Below are positions 1 to 11,129 of a DNA stretch of 64,000 bases, piece after piece. The translations under genes and the position numbers were made by a program. The notes under the pieces are model-generated. The model ran no database searches and was not told the DNA's origin. It worked only from the letters and a program-made list of their open reading frames with translations. This DNA is from Pampus argenteus (taxonomy: Eukaryota > Chordata > Actinopteri > Scombriformes > Stromateidae). Numbering within the stretch: position 1 is the stretch's first letter; every line of letters starts with the position of its first letter. The stretch covers positions 6,769,001 through 6,833,000 of the forward strand of contig CM072868.1 in assembly GCA_036937835.1 (NCBI GenBank), in the 5' to 3' direction.

Positions 1-87
1 CTGGAACGTGAGGCTCTAGTTTTCCTGACGGTGGGTCACGTTTCCAATTTGCGTTAGCGGAGGTGGAACCGGACCCCTGTGGAATCT

Positions 88-111
88 CACACACACACAC
101 ACACACACACA
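88..111. repeat. (CA)n microsatellite
   Basis: About twelve uninterrupted CA units are visible. This is a simple repeat with no coding content. Confidence 0.95.
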
Positions 112-1776
112 GCGAGCAAGAGAGAGTAACCGAGATGTGCATAAGATGTGTAAGGTGGGACCACCTGTTGACAGGCTCTGATTGATTTTAGAGGAGGACT
201 AATTCTAAGAATATTAGAAGAAGAAGCCTCAAATCTGGGTACAGCAGTGTTTAAATGAAGGTGCCATTGAAACCTCTTCAGTGTTTATTTTGTAGAATTG
301 GTCTTCATAGCAAATTTGATTGACAGTCAGCTGCAGTGTGCCCTCTCCAGCGTACAGTAGATTTGTCTGTGGCGACATCCTCTGCATAATTCTCCCTCCT
401 CTGCTTTCTGCAGCCTCACTCCTGCCCTGCCTGGGGTATAAATAACAATGAGGATGGAGCACATCTCAACAAAGCCCAGCGCTGTGGTACATCAGCACTT
501 TGGAGAGGGGGTTAGGGATTATTTGGTTTTCTTATCTTCCTCATCTGTCTGTTGATATGGCTACTACTACTGTCTTATACTGTGGTCAGTAGGTTTCTGC
601 AGCAACCAAGTTTGTGCTCTCATCTTAGCTGATGGTGTATGATGTTTTCTGTCTCCTGTGAATTAATGCATCAGCTGTTCATTCCTGTTCCTCACACCTG
701 AGCCAATCAGAGCTCTGTAGGCGGGATTAAGATTATTAATCTGGGGGGTCACTTTGCTGTGCAGACGGTGATCATAAAATTTGCCAAAAAATTGCGACAA
801 GTGTGGATAAGACCGACACAGCTCTGCAGGTTTTTGTACGTTGACTTACAGAAATAGACCTTAACTCTTTAAATGTCCATATTTCTTCAATTCAGCATGA
901 CATTACAGCCATTATTGATCTATCTCCGGATTATTTTCTTGATATAGCTTTAGATGACAACTAAATGAATTAAAATCTTCAGATGTCTTATTTTGTCCGA
1001 CCAAAACACAAAGAGAATGAATTTATTGTCAAATGTGAGAAAGTGTTTGTGGAGCTGAAAACGGGAAAACCGTTGGAAAGTGCTGTTACTGTTAAGTTGA
1101 ACAAAGCTGACGGGTTTTAAACGCCTTCATCAGTTTTAGATGTCTGAAAATAGTGACCTCGTCCAACAGAGATTTTGTCACAACATGTGAGCACTTGTTT
1201 CTTACGTATCACACATTTGCAGAAAATCTTCCTCAGTGCAGCTCAGACGCATCTCTAACCGCCTCCTGGTGTGGTCAGTAGGTTTTTACAACACTGGATT
1301 TCCAGAGTGTCCCAGAGTCTGGATTACAGCATTTGTTGTCTTATCACTAGTGGCGACGGTGTGGAGGAAGGTGCACCACAGCACGACCATGGCAACCATT
1401 TCAGAGGCAAAGTGTAGAGTGATTGGCAACCCGGGAGCGAGCTGGAGAAACTGTGCCTGAACGGGGAGAGAGAGCGAGTGTTATTTTAGCCTTTGATCCT
1501 GTTTTTTTTTTTCTGGAAAGAGAGGCAGGCCGTGCTTAGATGGCAAAGCTGCGATCGATAGGAGGAGAGGGTTTAAAGGAGACGGGTGCATTTCTTTGTT
1601 GTTTTTGTTTCCACGATTGTAAAGTAATGACGGAGAAGACAGCTCCAACCCCGGGGAGGGTTTTCATGTAAAAACAACATTTATATTTTTAAGGGAAACG
1701 AACTTCCCTATTTTTATGGCAACAAAACCATTAAAAGGGGAGGGGGGGTTTAATATGGTCTTATGTTTCATGTAGG

Positions 1777-1912
1777 TAGAGCTAACTGATATTATTTTCA
1801 TTATTAACTCATTTGTTGATTATTTTCTCGATTAATCGATTAGTTTGGTCTATAAAATGTCAGAAAATGGGAAAAATGTCAACCACTGCTTCCCAAATCC
1901 CCGTCATCATTT
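1777..1912 (+). repeat. Fragment of dispersed MITE-like repeat (family 1)
   Basis: It begins with TAGAGCTAAC, a variant of the terminal motif TAGAGCTGCAAC seen in other copies, and continues with the diagnostic core CTCGATTAATCGATTAG. It then runs into TATAAAATGTCAGAAAATGG and decays near 1912. I recognise this core as very abundant in percomorph genomes. The exact superfamily assignment is unknown to me. Confidence 0.65.
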
Positions 1913-3242
1913 TTTGAATTGATTATCAACGTGGTTGTTTTTTTCTGTCGAAACTAGAAACCTCCCAACTAGAAACCTGTTGCAGTAAAAGATTTGACAG
2001 CTGGAGTTTATAGTTTGGCCCGATTTAGTTGTTAAACGTGTTTGAAATCTGTTTCATTGTCGTGTCAGTCACGCGTGCTCATGTTTTGGATTAAAATTCG
2101 ATTGCTAGGAAGAATCACAGCCACAGCCTCAGCGGTCTGTTTGAGTTTGCAGATGGCAGCAGGTGATAGGGTGTTTTTTTTTTCCCCCTGCAGGTTGAAA
2201 TCCTGTTTAAAGCAGTTTAAAGCGTGCGTCTTGTTAACCAGACTGTAGCTGCAAATGAAAGAAAAAGACCTGCTGGTCAGACCGGCGCATAAGGTGTGGA
2301 TGACGCACGACAAGTGCAACAGTGTGTGAAGTAGTGCCTGGAGCTGTGGGCTCTCTGCTGATAACTTAAGTATTAACAGAGGAGGCTATTTCCATCATAC
2401 ACAGTACAGCCAGAAATGTCACATTAGGGTTCCTGTAATATCTTTTTTTCTCTGATCTGTGTCATGCATCCTCATACTCATGTCACAGCTCAAAAAAAGC
2501 AAGTAAGAAGGATCATTTTCCTTTTTGAAAAAAAAAAAAAAAAAAAGTGGGGAAAAATGAATTTTAGCAGATTTCATGCTTAAATGAAGTGTCTTATCAG
2601 TACACTTTGATCGTACAGTATACGATCAGTTTCCACCATGTCTGTTTGGTGCCATCCAAAACCACATTAACAGTGGCAATAGCCAGTGAGACGAGATGTA
2701 ATCTGTTTGTGGGGGGTTGTGGATGGATGAACATGAGATGAGGTGAGTGTATTCCTCCAGGGGGTCTGTGCTCACATGGCAGAGGGTCTCAGTGTGTAGC
2801 AGGTCCAAGAGGGACGCCACAGCACGAAGGCCATTCACCCTGCATGTAGAGACACACAAAAGAGTACAAAACGACTGCTCCCTATAGCGACACTGTGTAA
2901 GGATGCATGAAAACCCTTTGATGTAATTGTAAAGTGAAGACTGTGAAGACCGCTGGCTTTCAGTCTCACAGCAGCATGTTTCTGAACTAGTCGGCTATCG
3001 CGACCGATCTTTAAATTAACAGTCAGGGCTTTTAAAGTTGAGATTTAGAAGAATAACATTTCCTGGAAACAACTGTCACAATGCCATCCAATGAAAAGGA
3101 TTTGTTTTCTCTGCAAACACCAGTGACGTTACTCATCCTTGTGAAGTGTTTGTATGTTTTTGTCAGCTCGAGTGCTCAGTCTACACTGAAATAGAAGAAT
3201 GTTTCATTTAGATTGTAAGTGAAATCTGTTGTTGTGTTTCAG

Positions 3243-3336
3243 GAGCTGTCTGGCTGGTCCTGCGGCACTACTATGACTCTGAGCGCCTGAAGATTTCTCA
3301 TTTATTTAGATTTGGCTTTTCCTCGTGAAGCTTACA
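3243..3336 (+). other. dusp14: dusp14 5'UTR part of the coding exon
   Basis: This lies between the acceptor AG at 3241-3242 and the chosen ATG. It is 94 nt long. A GTG at 3325 is in frame four codons before the ATG but has no reason to be a vertebrate start. Confidence 0.6.
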
Positions 3337-3975
3337 ATGGGTTCCCGCAGCCAAGGCTTCTTCCACCACCACCACCACCACCACCATCACCGTAGCTCCA
3401 TGGTGCCGGCCACAGTGCCGAGGCTGCTGCCTGAGAACGGCAGTCTGCTTGGGGGCATCGCGCAGATCACCCCCAACCTTTTCCTCAGCAGAGGGAACGT
3501 GGCGTCCAACCGCAGTCTGCTGTTGTCGAAAGGCATCACCTGTGTGGTCAACGCCACCATTGAGCTCCCCAACTTCAACTGGCCGCACATGGAGTATGTA
3601 AAGGTCCCTCTGGCGGATATGCCGCACTCCCCCATCTCCTTGTACTTCGACAGCGTGGCTGATAAGATCCACAGCGTTGGACGAAAACGAGGGGCGGTGC
3701 TGGTGCACTGTGCAGCCGGGGTGAGCCGCTCAGCCTCTCTTTGCCTGGCGTACCTCATGAAGTACCATCGAGTGTCTCTGGCAGAGGCCCACGCCTGGGT
3801 CAAAGCTCGTCGCCCCGTCATCAGGCCCAACGGAGGCTTCTGGCGTCAGCTCATCGAATATGAGAGGAAGCTGTTCGGCAGAAACTCTGTTAAGATGGTG
3901 CAGACGCCCTACGGGGTCATTCCCGATGTTTACGACAGGGACCGCAGGAGCTTGGCTCCGTACTGGGGCCTGTGA
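3337..3975 (+). CDS. dusp14: Dual specificity protein phosphatase 14 (DUSP14/MKP6-like)
   Basis: This encodes a 212-residue atypical dual-specificity phosphatase. The family removes phosphate from Tyr and Ser/Thr of signalling proteins; mammalian DUSP14 acts on MAP kinases and TAB1 in the cytoplasm. The signature HCxxGxxR is at residues 124-131, with catalytic Cys125 and Arg131; the general acid is Asp94 in LADMP. There is no CH2 (MAPK-docking) domain, as expected for an atypical DUSP. Family-diagnostic blocks are GGIAQITPNLFL, VNATIELPNFNWP, VKARRPVIRPN and the C-terminal PYW. The start is the ATG with A at -3 and G at +4; Met22 is an alternative. The coding region is one exon, as in mammals. 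Oddity: nine consecutive histidines (residues 10-18) replace the shorter N-terminus of human DUSP14 (198 residues). It converges with synrg. Confidence 0.95.
   Translation: MGSRSQGFFHHHHHHHHHRSSMVPATVPRLLPENGSLLGGIAQITPNLFLSRGNVASNRSLLLSKGITCVVNATIELPNFNWPHMEYVKVPLADMPHSPISLYFDSVADKIHSVGRKRGAVLVHCAAGVSRSASLCLAYLMKYHRVSLAEAHAWVKARRPVIRPNGGFWRQLIEYERKLFGRNSVKMVQTPYGVIPDVYDRDRRSLAPYWGL
3364..3390 (+). repeat. CAC trinucleotide tract encoding poly-His
   Basis: Eight CAC codons and one CAT encode nine consecutive His in the dusp14 N-terminus. It lies outside the phosphatase domain. It looks like a coding microsatellite and may vary in length. Confidence 0.9.
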
Positions 3976-4519
3976 GAGAGTCTGTGCCAAGCGTCCACAG
4001 CGAGGGATCGAGGAGGAACGAAAGCGAAGATGAGCCCTTTTGCCCTTCTGGACTGCAGGTTCACGCCTGTTCTGGACAGGCGAATGAGACGCGTGTGTGA
4101 GTGTACATGTGTGTGAAGCTTATTTAATGAATACTGTGCGTTTGAACAGACAGAGTCTAACCAAACACTGGTTGTAAACGGTGCTGCTGCTCATCCAACC
4201 ATTTAGTCTTTGAGTGGGGAACAAGACGACTTCAAGCCCAGAATCCTGAGGAACGAAGGATCGATCGCAACAACAATGATGTCAGACACCAAAACAAGAT
4301 AAAACACTCAGAGTGTGGATGTCAGCGAGGAGGAGTGAGGTGCATTATGGGAAGGTATTCGCTGTGCCCGAGACTCCACAGCTCTGACAGTGACTGAAGT
4401 CCTTTTTCCTGACGTGATGTCATGTGGTGGTATTGTGCCAGTTTTGCAGTTATCGTTAGTTTGAGGGGCAGCAGCATGCTCTCGATTTATGGTAGCATTT
4501 AATATAAGTGTACAGAAAA

Positions 4520-4529
4520 AATAAATAAA
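4520..4529 (+). terminator. Candidate dusp14 polyadenylation signals
   Basis: Two overlapping AATAAA hexamers lie about 550 bp after the stop codon. A further AATAAA is at 4747-4752, and others are at 6381-6386 and 6427-6432. Which is used cannot be decided from sequence. Confidence 0.4.
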
Positions 4530-5240
4530 TTCTAATTATTTTACTGAAATGTATTGATAGTGAGGAAAAAATGGCGCACTTTAACTAAACATTTAAATAT
4601 GTTATTATATCTACCTTTTTAAGGTGAAAATCTAAAAGATGTAAAAGTCAAGGTTTAGGGGAAAGTTCCTGTGTACCACAGGGTTGACTGTTCCATCCTG
4701 TGGCTACACTATGTTATTGTAGTGCATTTTGATGCTGTATTTAAAAAATAAAAAAATGTCCGCTGACTCAAGGAAACTGGTAGCTATGATAGATGCTTAG
4801 GAGCATATTTTCTATCCCACCTGTTTTTGCCTCGTGCAGTCCAGGAAACACGCTTTATTTCAGCCTAAATTAGTGAAAATCCTACTTTTGCTGTCGTCTA
4901 GCGGTTGAAACTTTGCGCTCTCCACACCATAAAATTACATTTTGCCGCTACAGTAGTCGAGAGTCGAGGTGGGGACAGATAATTGAGATAACAGTAAATC
5001 ACAATACACTGTTGCCAGTGTCATCATACCTTTTTTTAAAATACAGCATCATACGTGTATCCAAACTTTAACTCTGGAAATCTTCAGGTAGTTCAATCTT
5101 TTAAAATTACCTTGATACTGAGTTTGCGCAAGAATGAAAAAACGTGAAGGAACATATTTATATCGAATACAATGTATGGATTCCTGCTTTTCTTCTTTAA
5201 ATTCACTTCCTGCTTCCTGTTTTCCTCTTCGCTTAAACAG

Positions 5241-5674
5241 TTGGGGCTGCTAACTACTTTCATCACCGATTAATCTGTTGATTGGATTTTTTTAATTAAC
5301 TGATTAAGTTTTTGTCTAAAATTGTGAAACAGTCGTAATCAAAAGCCATTGTTTTCTACGTAAGTCTAGAGCAGCAACTATTTTAACACATTGGCTCATC
5401 AGATTGGCACTTCCCAGCTACCATACGATATCCTATCTGTATGAAACATCCCATGCTTTCTACGGGAGTTGATTGATGCTACGTGAGGTGGTCGGTCTTC
5501 TTCAGTTGACTTGTTTTGTCCAAAACAAACGGTTCAAAAAAATATTAAATTTACAGTCATTAAAAAAAAAGTAAAAGCAAGTCCTGACATTTAAGAAGCC
5601 AAGAACCAGAGAATGATTGATTTAATTTTCTATCAATTGACAAATCAATCGGTTAAGTCATCATTTCAGTACTA
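5241..5674. repeat. Degenerate dispersed repeat copy (family 1)
   Basis: The left edge reads GGGGCTGCTAACTAC, then ACCGATTAATCTGTTGATTGG. The right edge has ATTGACAAATCAATCGG. This is the same architecture as other family-1 copies: AT-rich GATTAATC-type ends around a centre related to AAGAAGCCAAGAACCAGAGAA. The middle is expanded or rearranged. Confidence 0.5.
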
Positions 5675-5685
5675 GATGTATATCT

Positions 5686-5992
5686 ATGTGCACTAGCATC
5701 CCGGGTTTGAGTCTTTTCCTGGTTTTGATGGTGTTTAGATGCAACATTAGAAACCTGGTTATTCATAATCCTCTATACATGATTCTAACAGTATCCAGGT
5801 TCCTGCTCATCTGTGTACCAACAGAAACCTGGATAATGTGCTTTCATGCAACCGTATCCTGGTTTTTATTATAACCTTTATTTAACCAGATAAAAAGTAT
5901 TTAAGTACACATGTCCAGGTTTACTGAAACCAGGTTTACTGAAACCAGAATACTCCAAAAAACCTGATTATAAGCAGGATACTAGTGCGCAT
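5686..5992. mobile_element. Foldback/MITE-like element with CACTAGTATCC inverted ends
   Basis: The left end reads ATGTGCACTAGCATCC and the right end GGATACTAGTGCGCAT, which are imperfect reverse complements. Inside are many copies of AACCTGGTT/AACCAGG in both orientations, including a short tandem of GTTTACTGAAACCAG. It has no coding capacity. The structure fits a nonautonomous DNA transposon; the superfamily is not determined. Confidence 0.6.
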
Positions 5993-8900
5993 GTAAAGGC
6001 AATCTTTTTTTTCTGTTTTGTAATATATCATGTATTGCATAATCACCCATATTGTAATACTGTAATGAGTTACTGTCTGACTCCCTCCTTTACACTATAG
6101 AAGCAGAGTTACGTCGGTGTTTGTGATTAGACACACGTCTAACATGCAGCAGTGTTGCTGGATGGGTTGGGTGCAGCACATTTGTTAATTTTCAACCCAT
6201 AGAGATTAGTGCAATCATGCCTTTCTGCATTAATAGATTAAATGTGATATAATAACTTAAAAAAAAAAAAACGAGTAAATGTTCAGGGGTAAATGATTGT
6301 AGAAGGTGAAAGATGTTCTTGTCCTGAGAGCACAATCTGTAATCTGACATTTACAAATCATTTAATGCCCCCAGGACAGAAATAAAAGAGCTGATGCCAC
6401 CGGTAATGTTTTGATCTGGAAAGAAAAATAAACATCTAACATACAATATTTCAGTCTTTTATTGGCATTAAAAGTGCATTACATTAACTTTAAAGGAGGA
6501 TAAACTTTTTTTTTTTTTTTTACGTGAACAGGCTGTAGCCCCCCCGAGAGATGTCATCAGATGTCAAAGCGACGTTCTGTCATTCATTTTCATTTGCTGG
6601 GGCTCCAGAGCAGCAGGCAGATATTGATGAGCGCTATTTGTCTTGTGCCCAGACTTTCTGAGGGACCTCCGAAGTGGTCTCCACAATGAATTCCATTACC
6701 CGCAGATAGGAGGCCCATCTGATGACAGGCCAAGCACGACGGAGATGCACGAGTGATGAGTCCAAATTATACACCGCACAACATTTTCACTGAGCAAAAA
6801 ATGAATCTTTTTATTTATTTATTTATTTTGCTGCCCCCCCTTCCTCGTCTCGGCAGTGTTAATGTGAGTACACGCTCGTGGTTTCCAGGGCATAGTCGAG
6901 CACTAAAAGTAAACACATCCTTCACCAGCAGCAGGATATTAACATCTATCATTAAAGCAGTAAACAGGCCGTGCAGAACGAACGGAGCTGATGAAGTTTG
7001 AGGAGATGACATTCAGACAGCAGCAGCCCGAGAAGCATCTGACTGCTGCCACAAACTGGTGTTTACTATATATAATAAAATGCCAAACACTAAAATGTTC
7101 ATCACAAAAAAAAAAAACACATGACAAAATCTTCAAAGATATAAATTTACAGTTTACAAAGATATAAATTAGAGAAAAGTTAGTTTATTATCAAACTCGT
7201 TCAATGGTTCTCAAACATCTGACGTGCCCTCCTTTTAAACACCCTGTAAACCAGTGTAATTTTCATCAACCATTACCAGTATTGGCCAAAAATGAATTAC
7301 TTAATTGAAAAAAAACATGATGCAAGTTTTTAGACATAACAGATACAAGGTCTAAATACAGTAGTACATATTTTCTTTACTTTTGTTTCCTAATCTTGTT
7401 CTTTACACTTACATTTGTATTAATAATAAGAGATACTATGAAATATCACTTGTAGTGATAAATTAAGAGACTTATCAGTGTCAGGTCATTTTTTTTTCTG
7501 GCCTGCAGTCTTACTGATACGGTTCTCTCTTACACTTCTTATCGTGTCTGTTTTCTGAGAAATAGCTGGTGGAGCATTTAGCAGCTCAAGAACCAAATAC
7601 TTCCCTCATGAGTTGGAGGAGACCAAAAACAGAGCAAAAAGAGAGTGACTATTGGAGATACATTCATCAGAAACACAACTCCAATTGAATGATAATGTTG
7701 CTCCGTATCTGCTGGACGTGTAAAGAAACAACACTTCAACTCTTCACTCTCACCTCATATTTTTTGCCCGGTCACGCCCCTCCATGATGCCTTGATGCCT
7801 CCTTGGGGGAGCAATTTGACAACCATTAACCAAAGAGTTGTGTCTCCTGTTACATATCTGCTATGCAGGTTTGATTTCATCTGCACAAAGCAAATATTAA
7901 CATCTGCTGCTGCAGATGATTTACTGAATAACAGCTTCTCTGGGCTTGAAATTATACAGCTGTAGTTGTACATCCAACATTTCTATTTAAACAAGGCCAT
8001 ATGCAAAGGGGGCAGTTATTAATATTAACATGCAACTTTCAATGCTGCTTTAAATTCAGGCTCGCCGCCCTCGTTATGGTATAATTTGACAACCTGGTTT
8101 AGTTACATGGCAACACATGCTTCGATTGTTTTTTTTTTTTTTTTTTAAGGCTGTGTATAGTCTCAAAGCAGCTGCAAGCATAAATGGAAAAACACACAGA
8201 GAGTTCTGCTTACGTGGATGCAAACAGCACTTCATAAAAGTCCCAGCGGGCAGCTTTGAAATGCTCTTAGAGCTTAATGTAAAGGTAGTGAGAATGTAAA
8301 AGTGAGCCGGTTATATAAAGAATCTATAACGGATGAGAGTAACAGAGAGAAAACGGTCACACAGTCAGACCGACGGGAGACCTTGGCTAATCCAATTTGA
8401 GCTGGTGAAACAAGTCATTCTTCCTGAGTGAGCGGCTGAATGAGTGAGGCTTTGTCATCTTTGTGGCGTAACACTGACCCATCTGTCCGTCGCCTTTTAA
8501 AGCCTCAACTGTCTGAACTGATTGATAGGATGGACACTGAAGCTGTCGAGACACTGCGAGCCAGCAAAGCTATACTCAATTTGTATGGAACATCTCAAGA
8601 GTGAAAATGACTAATATTTGCGCGCAGGCATCATAAATCTACTTATGCTTTGTTTTAAGTAATGGTGGAGCAGGTTCTATGAAAGAGTGAATTGCTGTTT
8701 CTTTATCAACATATTAACATTATCTGCTTATTTTAAAGCTAAAACAACAGCCCTGCAATAAACCTTATAGGTTATAATGTTCAGAGACAAAAATATTCAC
8801 TGATATCTAAAAAAAAAAAAAAGTGAGAGTAGTCTTTATCATATTAATAATTATATATTTAAGGGCTCATTGCCACAATTATTTGATTATGTTACGCGTC

Positions 8901-9096
8901 TGCTGAAGAACAAATATCATCTGATCAGATTAAGATATGTTTTTCAAACTGTCCGTCTCCTGTTACAATTCACCAGGGAAAAGGCAATGGGTCGAAACTT
9001 TGTGTGCAGAAGCAGCAGCTGTTTTTAGTCAATAATGTGATCAACTATGGCCATGAAATACCAAAGAGCAGCAGTCAATACAGCACAGTATCACTT

Positions 9097-9100
<4 letters not shown>

Positions 9101-9129
<29 letters not shown>
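9101..9129. repeat. (CT)n microsatellite
   Basis: This is a run of CT dinucleotides, followed by CTCTCCCACAG. That ending mimics a splice acceptor but leads into no recognised exon. Confidence 0.9.
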
Positions 9130-9133
<4 letters not shown>

Positions 9134-10103
9134 CCCACAGTGATCATTTCAGTGCAGCATCACAGACAATAAGCGTGAAGATGACAGGCGCACAAAGGAC
9201 TGAAGGAGAGCGTCGGTCTGCATTTCAAATTACACAGCCTTATTCAGTAATTGATTTCAGCGTTTTTGTAATTTGTAATTTTCTAAAACCCTGGTTATTC
9301 ACCGTGAGAGGAGAGGAATTCATTTTCTGCAGGAAATGAATTAGGGGATGGCGCCAGATAAAATGGGTGTTTGGTGAACACACCTGAACACAAGTGTGAA
9401 GACGATAATGAGACTGGTTTCCCCGAGCACCCACCCCGACCCCATACATCTCATTTGATTGGCTGAATTCAGCTGCCAGCGATGGCCTGGCAGGCTTGTC
9501 GAAGGAGAATTTATTCCATTTTGTGGCAAAGTGATGGAGATGAGGCCTCTCTGGCCTGAGAGAAAGTACATTATTGAGTAAAATGACAGGAGGAAAACTG
9601 TGCTTCGTGCATTTGGAAGAGGAAACTCTACTGGAGAGCAGGCAGAACAAGATCAAAGGCCACGTGAATTAAATGACCGTCTGATTACAAAGCTGCTTCA
9701 GAGTAAATGAATGTGGAAAAATGACAGTAACGCATTTTATGACACAAGAAGAGTATTTCTAATTTTTAAGCGTGTTCGAAAAATAGTTTGAGTGGTACTA
9801 CATGTACAGCCAACAGCTGGTTTTCTTAGCTTATCTTATCATAAACACTGGAAACAACTAGCCTAGTTCTTTCTAAAGGTAACACAGTTTATCCTATGTT
9901 TATTAAATAACACACCATATAAAATTTTATTTAATACAAAAAAAACTAAATGGCTTCTGATTTTTAATAGATTTTACTAGCTGTGGCTACATGCTTGTTA
10001 AAGGTAGCTACATACATGATAAAAAGCTAAAAGACTATAGTTGTATCCTAAAGTCTGACCAATTAAATAATCTGACACTAGAAATAAACTGTATGCATAT
10101 TCA

Positions 10104-10109
10104 TTTATT
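10104..10109 (-). terminator. Candidate synrg polyadenylation signal
   Basis: On the minus strand this is AATAAA within ATGTAAATAAATG, about 890 bp after the synrg stop. It is the first such hexamer I found downstream of the stop. Confidence 0.4.
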
Positions 10110-10997
10110 TACATCACATTCACATTACAGTTAGTCATAATTATGCTACAGCACGACACTGTAATATACAAAAAGCACTGCTGCAGTTTCAGTTCAGAGT
10201 CGACTCTTCGAAACTGCCAAACTTTCAGCTCTAGTTGCACACAACACAAGACAGAAAAGTTTCCCTTCAAATCCCCAAAATCACAACTCTTTCCCTATAA
10301 AGTACAATTTAAATACCCCAAGAGGTGCTGAAGTCTCCTCCTAAACAGTGCAAAAGACATTCAAAGCAGTTATTTTAACACAATTCATAAAAAAGGTAGA
10401 CACATGCCTTCCAGCCCAGAAGTGACGGTTTGAGTGTCAAAGACTTTCAAAAAGATATTAAAACCATAACAGACACAGAGTTGATCAAACAGACAGAATA
10501 ATTCAAGTACGACAACAGTCTTGTGATTCAACAGCTCAAGTTCAGTAGAAACAAAACAAATAAAATTCCTCTCAAACAGAATCAAAGCAACAAGTGACAT
10601 TAAAAACTCAAGATGTTTACAGACGTCCTCTGCCAGTGGTTTGAATAATATTGCACTCCAAATAATTTAAACACAAGTCACTGGCAAATGATTATGTCAC
10701 AATGGAGACTTTTTTTTTCTGCAGTGAAAATAATTTCTTAAAAGCATCATTAGTAATAGATTTAATTATGACCTATACAGCTGACCTATGTGGTTGGGTA
10801 ATTAATCAGGAAGAACTAAATGGTAAGAATAATACAGCAGACGGGGGGGAATAATAAAAACTGATAAATACAGAAGGTGACTTTAAACGTTCTCAGCTAA
10901 AGGTGAGAGCCTGTGCAGTGAGAGTCGTCCGGTCGCTCAACCTATCTGATGTTGACTAGGCCCCTATCCCGTTGCCATGGCAGCTGCGGTCAAAAAC

Positions 10998-11129
10998 TCA
11001 GAGCAGGTCAGGCAGTATGAGGCCCGGGGGTTTAGGCTCCACACAGTTTATCCAGAAATTGGCACAGCTGGCGTGATACTGGTGGCCGCCGTACAGCAGC
11101 TTGAAGTTGTCCGTCTCCGAGTTGAATGC
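10998..11129 (-). CDS. synrg: synrg coding exon 22 (C-terminus, stop)
   Basis: This encodes residues 1403-1445 and TGA. It opens AFNSETDNFKLLYGGHQYH and ends PGLILPDLL, nearly identical to the mammalian C-terminus as I know it. Cys and His in GHQYHASC and NFWINC complete a possible zinc-binding set with exon 21. The acceptor is TTGACAG. Confidence 0.95.
   Translation of the reverse strand, partial: AFNSETDNFKLLYGGHQYHASCANFWINCVEPKPPGLILPDLL

Larger units (their letters stand above)
1..3242. other. Upstream flank of dusp14 (probable 5' noncoding exons/promoter)
   Basis: No reading frame here resembles a known protein. The stretch ends in a good splice acceptor: pyrimidine-rich sequence then CAG at 3240-3242, just before the dusp14 coding exon. 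At least one 5' noncoding exon must therefore lie upstream, as in mammalian DUSP14. I could not place that exon or the promoter. The stretch also holds a CA repeat, a poly-A run near 2528-2546 and a fragment of a dispersed repeat at 1777-1912. Confidence 0.5.
3976..10997. other. Intergenic region between convergent dusp14 and synrg, including both 3'UTRs
   Basis: No coding sequence is recognised. The left part is dusp14 3'UTR and the right part (about 10104-10997) is probably synrg 3'UTR. Between them are dispersed repeat copies (5241-5674, 5686-5992), poly-A/T runs and a CT repeat. Two or three blocks of higher-complexity, less AT-rich sequence stand out at about 6560-6740, 8330-8560 and 9340-9660. 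They could be conserved noncoding elements, but that is judged only by texture. Confidence 0.5.

Noticed and set aside
1236..1460. 74-codon frame upstream of dusp14 as an extra coding exon
   Set aside because: DUSP14 is coded in one exon and this peptide matches nothing. It could be 5'UTR sequence but not supported as coding.
3298..3990. Minus-strand open frames of 86-147 codons over dusp14
   Set aside because: They are antisense shadows of the conserved phosphatase frame and resemble no family.
9101..9339. CT tract plus CCCACAG as a possible exon start on the plus strand
   Set aside because: The microsatellite mimics a polypyrimidine tract. The downstream frame has no family resemblance and no donor that fits a known gene.
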